The notes beneath the pieces are model-generated. The model saw only the letters and a list, made by a program, of their open reading frames with translations, was not told the DNA's origin and did no database searches. DNA of 12,959 nt from an uncultured Alphaproteobacteria bacterium (GTDB taxonomy: Bacteria > Pseudomonadota > Alphaproteobacteria > Bin95), in NCBI GenBank assembly GCA_913060845.1, contig CAJXVF010000014.1:1-12959 (forward strand). Direction: 5' to 3'. A program made the position numbers and the translations under genes. Below, in pieces: positions 7,652-12,959 of the stretch (the first letter of the stretch is position 1; each line of letters opens with the position of its first letter).

Positions 7652-8124
7652 GAATTGCCTCCTGCGGCGTTGGGTGCAGCACCCCCGCCCATTTTCCATT
7701 GGCCGGATTTCTTCAAGGCTTCAACGACTTCCGGCGGCATATAGTTTTCATCGTGCTTGGCCAGGATTTCAGAGGCTGTGAACAATCCGTTTGCATCAAG
7801 CCGGCCATTAGCGACAACGCCCTGACCTTCCCGGAACAGATCCGGCAGAATGCCCTCAAACACCACTGGTGTGGCGGCGACGCCATCGGTGATGCGGAAT
7901 TCGATTTTCGCCGTGTTGGCAATTTTATTGACGCTGTTTTCTTGAACCAATCCGCCAATACGGATCAACCGGCCTTGCTCAACCTTGCCAGCGGCAATGT
8001 CGCTCGGTCCGTGGAAGAATACCAAATTGTCCTCAAACGCATTCAGCGCGAGGGCTGTTGCGGCACCGAGGAGGATCAGCCCAATACAGGCGATCCAGAG
8101 GCGTTGGCGTTTACGGCTGCGCAT
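7648..8124 (-). CDS. ccmE: Heme chaperone CcmE
   Basis: This 158-residue periplasmic heme chaperone has an N-terminal membrane anchor (about 8-28) and an OB-fold domain (IRIGGLVQENSV, FEGILPDLFREGQGVVANGR). The heme-binding block LAKHDENYMPPEV gives covalent-heme His124 and axial-ligand Tyr128 in the bacterial H-x-x-x-Y pattern. The tail is Gly/Ala-rich and flexible, as in other CcmE proteins. Heme is loaded by CcmC/CcmD, released by the CcmAB ATPase and delivered to CcmF. The start lies inside ccmD (14-base overlap), with a GGAGG site (8133-8137) eight bases upstream of ATG 8124. The stop overlaps the ccmF start. Confidence 0.97.
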   Translation of the reverse strand: MRSRKRQRLWIACIGLILLGAATALALNAFEDNLVFFHGPSDIAAGKVEQGRLIRIGGLVQENSVNKIANTAKIEFRITDGVAATPVVFEGILPDLFREGQGVVANGRLDANGLFTASEILAKHDENYMPPEVVEALKKSGQWKMGGGAAPNAAGGNS

Positions 8125-8344
8125 CGTCAGGGCCTCCAGCAGGGGATGTTTCAGTTCGACGGCGGCGCCTTGGCGCCAGCGCTTCTAAGGCTTCGAGTTC
8201 CAGCTTTGATCGCTTTAGTGCGACCAGCGTCCAAACCAGCAGGCCAATCAATAGCACAGCAACGACGCCATAGGCGGGCCAGATATAGGGCCAATAGCCG
8301 CCCATATGGAAAAAGCTCATCAGCGGGCTCATATCTTCGGTCAT
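8111..8344 (-). CDS. ccmD: Heme exporter protein CcmD
   Basis: This 77-residue single-helix protein sits between ccmC and ccmE, the usual place for ccmD. FFHMGGYWPYIWPAYG (11-26) is the family signature, followed by one membrane helix (about 24-42) and a charged cytoplasmic tail (KRSKLELEALEALAPRRRRR). CcmD stabilises the CcmC-heme-CcmE complex and helps release holo-CcmE. ATG 8344 overlaps the ccmC stop (ATGA), with AGGAG about ten bases upstream. Two further in-frame ATGs (codons 5 and 9) could serve, but the overlap favours the first. It is slightly longer than the usual 45-70 residues, mainly through the tail. Confidence 0.92.
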   Translation of the reverse strand: MTEDMSPLMSFFHMGGYWPYIWPAYGVVAVLLIGLLVWTLVALKRSKLELEALEALAPRRRRRTETSPAGGPDDAQP

Positions 8345-9111
8345 GGCGTCGCTGCTCCTGCTCTGGCCATTTGCAGCGCTTCAACCCGACGACGCGTTAA
8401 TTCCAACCGCATGCGCAGTAATAGCAGCACGCCGAATAGCGCCATATAAGCCACAGCCATGATCAATAGCGGGCGCAACATGGCTGGATCCATCGAAGAA
8501 CCGCTAAGTTTGGAGACGCTGGCAGGTTGGTGCAGCGTGTTCCACCAATCTACGGAGAACTTGATAATCGGCAGGATCACAATTCCGACAATCGCCAAAA
8601 GCGATGCGGCCCGGCCTGCGCGCGCCCGGTCGTCAAAGGCGTTGCGTATGGCGATATAGCCAAGGAACATAAAGAACAGGATCAGCACTGACGTCAGTCG
8701 TGCATCCCAAACCCACCAAGTGCCCCAAGTTGGCTGTCCCCAGATCGCGCCAGTAAAGAGCGCCAGGAACGTGAAAATAGCGCCGATGGGGGCTGTCGCA
8801 GCACCCGCAACATCTGCCAATGGATGGCGCCAAACCAATGCCACAAACCCGGAAATCGCGAGCGTCGAATAGCTCATCATCGCAAGCCATGCGGCGGGCA
8901 CGTGCACATACATGATGCGCACGGTGTCTTTTTGTTGATAGTCGATGGGGGAGGCGTAAAGGCCGTAATATAGGCCCGCGCCGAAGCAGCCGAGCGTGAT
9001 CAGCACCAGCCATGGCATGAGCCATGCGGACAGGCGCTGAAACCGCGCCGGGTTCGCTAGGCGGTGAAAGAATCCGCCGCTGGGATTAGGAGACGCCATC
9101 GCTTCCGCCAC
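8341..9111 (-). CDS. ccmC: Heme exporter / CcmE heme-loading protein CcmC
   Basis: This six-helix membrane protein carries the WWD heme-handling domain: WGQPTWGTWWVWDARLTS (124-141). It is flanked by the two heme-ligand histidines His70 (YVHVPAAW) and His194 (NTLHQPAS). CcmC binds heme at the outer face of the membrane and attaches it to CcmE. The start chosen is GTG 9111, because GGAG lies six bases upstream of it. An in-frame ATG at 9099 (MASPNPSGG) is the alternative and would shorten the protein from 256 to 252 residues. The gene begins three bases after the ccmB stop and overlaps ccmD by four. Confidence 0.95.
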   Translation of the reverse strand: MAEAMASPNPSGGFFHRLANPARFQRLSAWLMPWLVLITLGCFGAGLYYGLYASPIDYQQKDTVRIMYVHVPAAWLAMMSYSTLAISGFVALVWRHPLADVAGAATAPIGAIFTFLALFTGAIWGQPTWGTWWVWDARLTSVLILFFMFLGYIAIRNAFDDRARAGRAASLLAIVGIVILPIIKFSVDWWNTLHQPASVSKLSGSSMDPAMLRPLLIMAVAYMALFGVLLLLRMRLELTRRRVEALQMARAGAATP

Positions 9112-9114
9112 TCA

Positions 9115-9780
9115 CTACTCCATCGCCTGTCTTAGCGCCGCAGCTGCCGCCCAAGGGCAGAGTGCAGCCGACGCCAACGTGATTGCCGCCAGCGCGGCCA
9201 GATGCGCAGAGGGATCAAACCCTCCAACTGCTGCCTGCACAGCGCCCGCGCCAAATATTAATGTAGGAATATATAGCGGAAGTGCGAGGAGCGTCATTAA
9301 AACGCCTCCACGTCTGGCGCCGACAATCAGCGCAGCACAAATGGCACCAATAAAGCTGAGTGCGGGGCTGCCAATCAGCAGGGTCGCTAAAAGTGGTGGC
9401 CAGCCTTCGGGTGGCAGGTTTAGTAGCAGCGCCATCACGGGTGCTGCGATCACCATCGGTAGGCCTGTGACCAGCCAATGCGCGAGACATTTAGCCGCGA
9501 CGACCAAGGTGAGCGAATCAGGGGAAAGGGCCATCAATTCCAGCGTTCCATCGCGCCAATCGGCCTGGAACAGCCGGTCGAGCGCGAGCAGTGTTGCCAG
9601 CAGCGCCATCACCCAAATGACGCCCGCGGCCATCAGCGCCAGCAGCTTACCTTCCGGCCCCACGCCTAGCGGAAACAGCATGGCGCCCAGGACAAAGAAG
9701 ATGACCGCGAGCAGGCTCTCGCCGCCTTCGCGCCTGGCGATAAGAAGGTCGCGGGACAGTGTGGCGATGAATGCGTTCAT
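9115..9780 (-). CDS. ccmB: Heme exporter membrane subunit CcmB
   Basis: This 221-residue protein is very hydrophobic, with about six membrane helices. Family features are the N-terminal RDLLIARREGGESLLAVIFF, the loop DRLFQADWRDGTLELMALSP (68-87) and the loop GARRGGVLMTLLALPLYIP. CcmB is the membrane partner of the CcmA ATPase. The CcmAB complex uses ATP to release holo-CcmE from CcmC/CcmD rather than to export heme freely. Its length matches the family. ATG 9780 overlaps the ccmA stop (ATGA, 9777-9780). Confidence 0.95.
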   Translation of the reverse strand: MNAFIATLSRDLLIARREGGESLLAVIFFVLGAMLFPLGVGPEGKLLALMAAGVIWVMALLATLLALDRLFQADWRDGTLELMALSPDSLTLVVAAKCLAHWLVTGLPMVIAAPVMALLLNLPPEGWPPLLATLLIGSPALSFIGAICAALIVGARRGGVLMTLLALPLYIPTLIFGAGAVQAAVGGFDPSAHLAALAAITLASAALCPWAAAAALRQAME

Positions 9781-10451
9781 AAAAGCGCATCCTCGTAAGC
9801 ATCGCCGAAAGCGTCTTCAGGGGCGGGCATTGCGGCTGCGACGTCAATTTCCTGAGCGTTAGGCAATGTCAGCGGCGCATTTGTTGAGGCAATAACGATG
9901 CCGCCAGACGCGCGGAATGCTGTGATCGCCGCTTCAATCTTGGCGATGGAAGGCCGGTCGAGCGCAACAGTTGGTTCATCCAACAGCCAGAGTCCGCCTG
10001 GCTGCGTCGCTATCGGTCTGGCAAGGGCGAGGCGTCGGCGCTGCCCGGCGGAAAGCATTCTGGCAGGTAGGTCCGCCAGTTCATCCAGGCCAACGGCGGC
10101 GAGCGCCCGCTCTAAAGCATCCCGGCTGGTTGAGGAGCGATAAAGCGCAGCCCAATACCGGAGGTTCTGAATGACGGTGAGATTTGTTTGCAGCCCATCC
10201 GCGTGGCCGACATAGCGCATCGAGGCGCGGAACTCATAAGGTTCGCGGCGCACATCCTCACCGTTCCATTTGATGCTGCCAGTAAAGGGCGGGATCAGGC
10301 CAGCCAGCACGCGCAGCAGGCTAGATTTTCCAGCCCCATTGCGGCCAAGCGCCAGCGCCGCATCGCCTTCAGACAGCGAAAAGTCCAAGCCCGCGAACAG
10401 GATACGTCCGCCGCGTCTACAGGCTAGGTCTTGGACGTCTAGATTTGGCAT
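9777..10451 (-). CDS. ccmA: Cytochrome c biogenesis ATPase CcmA
   Basis: This 224-residue ABC ATPase has Walker A GRNGAGKS (36-43), signature LSAGQRRRLALAR (133-145), Walker B LWLLDEP (154-160) and D-loop ALD (163-165). The family-typical YVGHADGL lies at 80-87. It powers the release step of holo-CcmE together with CcmB. The H-loop, usually T-T-H or A-T-H followed by x-P-L in CcmA, reads STNAPL (189-194), so the switch histidine is Asn191. The rest of the active site is intact. This is the first gene of the ccm operon; the 270-base gap upstream (10452-10721) must hold the promoter unless transcription runs on from trmB. The ribosome site before ATG 10451 is weak. Confidence 0.95.
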   Translation of the reverse strand: MPNLDVQDLACRRGGRILFAGLDFSLSEGDAALALGRNGAGKSSLLRVLAGLIPPFTGSIKWNGEDVRREPYEFRASMRYVGHADGLQTNLTVIQNLRYWAALYRSSTSRDALERALAAVGLDELADLPARMLSAGQRRRLALARPIATQPGGLWLLDEPTVALDRPSIAKIEAAITAFRASGGIVIASTNAPLTLPNAQEIDVAAAMPAPEDAFGDAYEDALL

Positions 10452-10487
10452 GAAGGGCCGATATTGGTTTCAAACTGCCAGCAATTG

Positions 10488-10510
10488 AATTCCATCAAGG
10501 AAGTGGAATT
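10488..10510. promoter_or_regulatory. Inverted repeat upstream of ccmA, possible operator
   Basis: AATTCCA (10488-10494) and TGGAATT (10504-10510) are perfect seven-base inverted arms separated by nine bases, 37 bases upstream of the ccmA start. Spacing and symmetry suit a dimeric regulator site. The AT-rich arms stand out from the GC-rich surroundings. No regulator can be named. Confidence 0.35.
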
Positions 10511-10577
10511 AGCTAGCAGATAAGACCTATAGCCCAATCCAACCCGTTTCGTAATCAGATAGATGTCACAAATGGGT

Positions 10578-10608
10578 GCGGCCGGCAGAGGGGGGATCTA
10601 CCGGCCGC
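10578..10608. other. GC-rich hairpin in the trmB-ccmA gap
   Basis: GCGGCCGG (10578-10585) pairs perfectly with CCGGCCGC (10601-10608). Inside, AGA pairs with TCT after one C/A mismatch, leaving a G-rich loop. No T-tract follows on either strand, so it is not a standard terminator. It lies just upstream of a strong GAGGAGGG ribosome-site-like stretch on the plus strand. Confidence 0.5.
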
Positions 10609-10628
10609 GTGAGGAGGGCGAGAGTGTG

Positions 10629-10748
10629 ATGAACACAACTCCGGCGCCGGTTCCTCGCCCGACGCTTGATAAGGAAGATGGGAGCCAATCGTGGCGGGAA
10701 TGGGGCGGCTATAGGGCTATTTCAAGCGGCGCGTGGCCGCCTTCGTAA
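10629..10748 (+). CDS. Possible 39-residue hypothetical protein in the trmB-ccmA gap
   Basis: On the plus strand GAGGAGGG (10611-10618) lies ten bases before ATG 10629. That ATG opens a 39-codon frame beginning MNTTPAPVPRPTLDKEDGSQ and ending GAWPPS. It is Pro- and Trp-containing, hydrophilic, with no membrane helix, and I do not recognise it. The end overlaps the trmB 3' end tail-to-tail by 27 bases. The strong ribosome-site-like stretch and the hairpin just upstream are the only support; the coding potential is otherwise unproven. It could be chance, or a leader of an unannotated RNA. Confidence 0.25.
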   Translation: MNTTPAPVPRPTLDKEDGSQSWREWGGYRAISSGAWPPS

Positions 10749-11435
10749 GCGCAATAGCATGATCGGGCAGCCTTCGCGTACGGCCTTTGCAGCGTAGCGT
10801 GTTTCTGGCCAATCATCAGGCCGCACGCGCCAATCATCTGCCGTTTTTGCCAGCCATTCGAATCGTGGATCCGCGCGGAGATGGCGGAGCATCCATATCT
10901 GATAGCCTGCGTGATCGGTGGCTGTGCGTAGCTCACCACCATCAGCTAATACACGCGCCATTAGGTCCAGGCCTTGCGGGCCGATTATCCGTCGCTCCCA
11001 GTGCCGACGTTTCCGCCAAGGGTCAGGGTGGAGCACAAATAGCTTTTGCACAGAGGCTTCCGGCAGGGCTTCCAGCAGAGGACGCGCATCTTCACCGTGC
11101 AGACGCACGTTCTGGACGCCGGATTCGTCAATTGCCGAGATGCAGGAGGTAAGCCCGTTCAGAAAAGGCTCAGCGCCGATTAACCCGATATCTGGGTTCT
11201 GCTTGGCTTGCCAAACAAGATGTTCGCCTGCGCCAAAGCCGATTTCGAGCCAGAGCGCTTGCTTTGGCAGATCAAACAATGATGCGGGATCGAGTGGGCC
11301 GCTTGTCGGGTCTGGAACGGAAAGCTCCGGCAGACGTGTATCCAACAATGCGGCCCGGCCGGGCCTGAGGGGGCGGCCGACGCGACGGCCATAATAGCGC
11401 GTCGCGGCGTCAGCCGTTGGCCGTTGGTCGCTCAG
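10722..11435 (-). CDS. trmB: tRNA (guanine-N7-)-methyltransferase TrmB, probable CTG start
   Basis: TrmB makes 7-methylguanosine at position 46 of tRNAs using S-adenosylmethionine. Counted from the CTG at 11435, the protein has 237 residues, the usual size. Motifs are [11 protein letters not shown] (SAM site, about 63-73), GAEPFLNG (about 87-94), [14 protein letters not shown] (136-149) and [11 protein letters not shown] near the C-terminus. The first ATG/GTG/TTG in frame is a TTG at 11348, which gives 208 residues and cuts off [16 protein letters not shown], the conserved TrmB N-terminal block. Between the in-frame stop at 11454-11456 and that TTG, the only near-start codon is CTG at 11433-11435. 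It overlaps the metK stop as CTGA, with GAAGG seven bases upstream, so translational coupling is likely. A base error changing an original ATG or GTG is the alternative. Confidence 0.9.
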   Translation of the reverse strand: MSDQRPTADAATRYYGRRVGRPLRPGRAALLDTRLPELSVPDPTSGPLDPASLFDLPKQALWLEIGFGAGEHLVWQAKQNPDIGLIGAEPFLNGLTSCISAIDESGVQNVRLHGEDARPLLEALPEASVQKLFVLHPDPWRKRRHWERRIIGPQGLDLMARVLADGGELRTATDHAGYQIWMLRHLRADPRFEWLAKTADDWRVRPDDWPETRYAAKAVREGCPIMLLRLRRRPRAA

Positions 11436-12634
11436 ATCGCAGCCTTCAGAGCATCAACCAGGTCCGTCTTCTCCCAAGAGAAATGACCGGCGGCAGTCGG
11501 CATGCGGCCAAAGTGGCCATAGGCGGCGCTTGGCTCATAGATCGGCTTATTCAGCTGCAGATGTTCACGGATGCCACGCGGGCTCAAGTCCATGCATTCT
11601 TGGACGGCAGCTGCAATGCGGTCGTCTGGCTCCACGCCCGTGCCGTGCGTATCCACATAGACCGAGAGCGGTTTCGAGATGCCGATGGCGTAAGAAACCT
11701 GGATCGTGCATTTGTCCGCGAGGCCAGCAGCGACCACATTCTTCGCAAGATAGCGCGTGGCATAAGCCGCAGACCGGTCAACCTTGCTCGGGTCCTTGCC
11801 AGAGAATGCGCCGCCGCCATGAGGGCTGGCGCCGCCATAGGTGTCGACGATGATCTTGCGGCCCGTCAGGCCAGCGTCACTATCTGGGCCGCCGATCACG
11901 AAGATGCCTGTTGGGTTTACGTAGAACTCATCTTCTGGGCACATCCAGCTTTCGTCTGGAAGAACATCCATAACGAACGGACGCACGATTTCGCGAACAT
12001 CAGACTGGCTCAAGTTTGCGCCATGCTGGGTTGAGACGACGATGGAGGAAGCGCGGACGGGCTTGCCGTCCACGTATTCCAGCGTCACTTGGCTTTTCGA
12101 ATCGGGGCCGATGCCGGGCAGATTGCCAGCGTGACGAGTTTCGGCCATGCGGCGTAGAATTTCGTGGCTGAAATGCAGGGGGGCAGGCATCAGCACGTCT
12201 GGGCTGACGACATCGGTCTCCCGGCATGCGAAGCCAAACATCAGGCCCTGATCGCCAGCGCCTTCATCCTTGGCGTTTCCGTCCGAATCAACGCCTTGGG
12301 CGATTTCCGCGGACTGACCGTGGACCACGACCTGAACTTCGGCTTTTTCCCAATGGAAGTTTTCCTGGTCATAGCCGATGTCTTTAATGGCAGCGCGGGC
12401 GAGCGCTTCCATTTCTTCGTGGCTGACCTGGCACCCTTCCTGGCTGCGGGTTTCGCCGGCGATGGTGACAAAGTTTGTTGTCACCAGCGTTTCGACGCCG
12501 CAGCGGGCAAAGGCGGCACCGCCGTCTCGCGCCAGATAGGCGTCAACAATGGCGTCGGAGATCCGGTCACAGATTTTGTCCGGGTGTCCTTCGGAAACGG
12601 ATTCGCTTGTGAAGAGATAGCGTTTGCTAGCCAC
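11432..12634 (-). CDS. metK: S-adenosylmethionine synthetase MetK
   Basis: MetK makes S-adenosylmethionine from methionine and ATP in the cytosol. The 400-residue protein has the N-terminal [16 protein letters not shown] (8-23, active-site His17), signature 1 [10 protein letters not shown] (125-134) and the P-loop-like [19 protein letters not shown] (273-291). All are intact and the length is normal. The start is GTG 12634, with AGGA nine bases upstream. An ATG five bases earlier is out of frame. The stop overlaps the trmB CTG by four bases, so the SAM producer and a SAM-using tRNA methyltransferase are made from one message. A terminator-like hairpin just upstream separates it from the dctM-type gene. 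No known SAM riboswitch pattern was recognised in its short leader. Confidence 0.97.
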   Translation of the reverse strand: MASKRYLFTSESVSEGHPDKICDRISDAIVDAYLARDGGAAFARCGVETLVTTNFVTIAGETRSQEGCQVSHEEMEALARAAIKDIGYDQENFHWEKAEVQVVVHGQSAEIAQGVDSDGNAKDEGAGDQGLMFGFACRETDVVSPDVLMPAPLHFSHEILRRMAETRHAGNLPGIGPDSKSQVTLEYVDGKPVRASSIVVSTQHGANLSQSDVREIVRPFVMDVLPDESWMCPEDEFYVNPTGIFVIGGPDSDAGLTGRKIIVDTYGGASPHGGGAFSGKDPSKVDRSAAYATRYLAKNVVAAGLADKCTIQVSYAIGISKPLSVYVDTHGTGVEPDDRIAAAVQECMDLSPRGIREHLQLNKPIYEPSAAYGHFGRMPTAAGHFSWEKTDLVDALKAAI

Positions 12635-12682
12635 GACATGGATTCCTGTTTTAGAGGCAAATTATCAGAGGCGCTTAAAGAA
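12635..12682 (-). promoter_or_regulatory. metK leader with possible -10 element and ribosome site
   Basis: On the minus strand GATAAT (12666-12661) resembles a -10 box, and AGGA (12647-12644) is the likely ribosome site for GTG 12634. No matching -35 box is visible at 16-18 bases, because the spot falls in the preceding hairpin. The hexamer AGAGGC also occurs twice, 14 bases apart. Only the ribosome site is reasonably sure. Confidence 0.3.
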
Positions 12683-12714
12683 CCGCGCCGCCACCATTTT
12701 TGGCAGCGGCGCGG
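12677..12714 (-). terminator. Hairpin terminator after the TRAP permease gene, before metK
   Basis: On the minus strand CCGCGCCGCTGCCA (12714-12701), loop AAAA, and TGGTGGCGGCGCGG (12696-12683) form a 14-pair stem with two G-U wobbles, followed by TTCTTT. Read on the plus strand the two wobbles become A-C mismatches, so the structure suits minus-strand RNA. It begins 30 bases after the dctM-type stop codon. It could also act as an attenuator for metK readthrough. Confidence 0.7.
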
Positions 12715-12743
12715 GAAGTTTTCAAGATGCACTCAGTTGAGTG

Positions 12744-12911
12744 CTAGCTATTTATGAACTGTGGCAGCCACAGGATCATGCCTGGGAACGCCAGGAACAG
12801 TCCAATTGTTGCAGCATCCGCCAAGAAGAACGGGAAGATGCCTTTGAAAACATCGCCGAGCGGTATGTCCGGTCTGACCGCCGAGACGACGTAACAGTTC
12901 AACCCTACAGG
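12744..12911 (-). CDS. TRAP transporter large permease (DctM type), C-terminal fragment
   Basis: The genomic part gives 55 residues, beginning PVGLNCYVVSAVRPDIPLG and ending in LADAATIGLFLAFPGMILWLPQ. The P-V-G-L-N-x-Y-V-V block, the PDIPLGDVFKG segment and a final membrane helix are hallmarks of the C-terminus of DctM, the 12-helix subunit of TRAP transporters. These take up carboxylates and other organic acids by sodium symport with a periplasmic binding protein. The rest of the gene is off the contig. The open frame runs on past base 12911 as (V)YKRQ, but those codons are sequencing adapter and must not be counted. The gene ends upstream of the metK terminator hairpin. Confidence 0.85.
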   Translation of the reverse strand, partial: PVGLNCYVVSAVRPDIPLGDVFKGIFPFFLADAATIGLFLAFPGMILWLPQFINS

Positions 12912-12959
12912 CTGTCTCTTATACACATCTCCGAGCCCACGAGACCTCTCTACATCTCG
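12912..12959 (+). other. Untrimmed Nextera (Tn5) sequencing adapter, not genomic
   Basis: Bases 12912-12930 are exactly the 19-base Tn5 mosaic end CTGTCTCTTATACACATCT. CCGAGCCCACGAGAC (12931-12945), the Nextera read-2 adapter, follows. Then come eight bases in the i7 index position (CTCTCTAC, 12946-12953) and ATCTCG (12954-12959), the start of the P7 flow-cell tail. This order is that of an Illumina Nextera library read-through. It is an artefact at the contig end. Confidence 0.98.

Larger units (their letters stand above)
10452..10721 (-). promoter_or_regulatory. trmB-ccmA intergenic region, likely ccm operon promoter/leader
   Basis: This 270-base gap lies between two same-strand genes and is by far the largest upstream of any ccm gene. 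It holds a seven-base inverted repeat near ccmA (10488-10510), a GC hairpin (10578-10608) and a possible plus-strand mini-ORF (10629-10748). I found no -35/-10 pair for the ccm operon good enough to place. Calling it the ccm promoter region rests on position only. Confidence 0.45.

Noticed and set aside
7652..7699. Longer ccmF N-terminus starting at 7699
   Set aside because: The extra 16 residues are Arg-rich, lie inside ccmE, and precede a normal CcmF start that overlaps the ccmE stop as ATGA.
9179..9862. Plus-strand open frame (227 codons) opposite ccmB/ccmA
   Set aside because: Antisense shadow spanning two real genes, low-complexity Ser/Ala/Arg content, no ribosome site.
11346..11348. 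TTG 11348 as the trmB start
   Set aside because: It removes the conserved TrmB N-terminal basic block, which is intact and in frame upstream.
12637..12639. ATG just upstream of metK as its start
   Set aside because: It is five bases before the GTG and out of frame with MetK.
12654..12673. AGAGGC direct repeat before metK as a regulator site
   Set aside because: Only six bases repeated twice, easily expected by chance in this composition.
12635..12743. SAM-sensing riboswitch upstream of metK
   Set aside because: Expected from biology, but the leader shows no SAM-II, SAM-V or SAM/SAH core that I can recognise; the only strong structure is a terminator-like stem.
12164..12757. Plus-strand open frame (197 codons) opposite metK
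   Set aside because: Antisense to highly conserved metK motifs and running through the intergenic hairpin; no recognisable domain.
12912..12926. Start of the dctM-type fragment as '(M)YKRQ'
   Set aside because: These codons are the reverse complement of the Tn5 mosaic end, not genome.

Overview
This is a 12,959-base contig end from an alphaproteobacterium. The base composition is GC-rich. It carries a complete System I cytochrome c maturation (ccm) cluster in the order ccmA-B-C-D-E-F-G-H-I, a metK-trmB pair, and thiolase/OB-fold and TRAP-transporter genes. Protein wording resembles Sphingomonadales or Hyphomonadales, but no genus can be named from the sequence alone.

Left part, plus strand (1-2558): the tail of an ArsR-type regulator (1-219). 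Next comes a two-gene operon (321-1882) joined by a TAATG overlap: a thiolase-fold protein lacking the catalytic cysteines, and an OB-fold DUF35 partner whose zinc-ribbon cysteines are mostly gone. A strong intrinsic terminator (1914-1956) closes it. A DUF1203 protein follows (2091-2558).

Middle, minus strand (2578-10451): ten genes read right to left. ccmA to ccmI are nearly all joined by 1-, 4- or 14-base overlaps, and a crotonase-family gene is joined to ccmI by ATGA. CcmA and CcmB (ATPase and membrane partner) work with CcmC and CcmD to load heme onto CcmE. CcmF then attaches heme to apocytochromes that CcmG, CcmH and CcmI keep reduced and present.

Right part, minus strand (10722-12911): trmB (tRNA m7G46 methyltransferase), whose conserved N-terminus is only recovered by starting at a CTG overlapping the metK stop. 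Then metK (S-adenosylmethionine synthetase, the source of TrmB's methyl donor), a hairpin terminator, and the last 55 codons of a TRAP-transporter large permease (DctM type). The last 48 bases (12912-12959) are not genomic. They are an untrimmed Nextera/Tn5 sequencing adapter, including an index and the start of the P7 tail.

No stretch over 300 bases lacks a gene. I see no tRNA, rRNA, CRISPR array, insertion sequence or phage gene. Most of the window is ordinary housekeeping. The points worth a second look are the cysteine-less thiolase/DUF35 pair, the CTG start of trmB, the changed H-loop of CcmA, the unexplained 270-base trmB-ccmA gap, and the adapter artefact.
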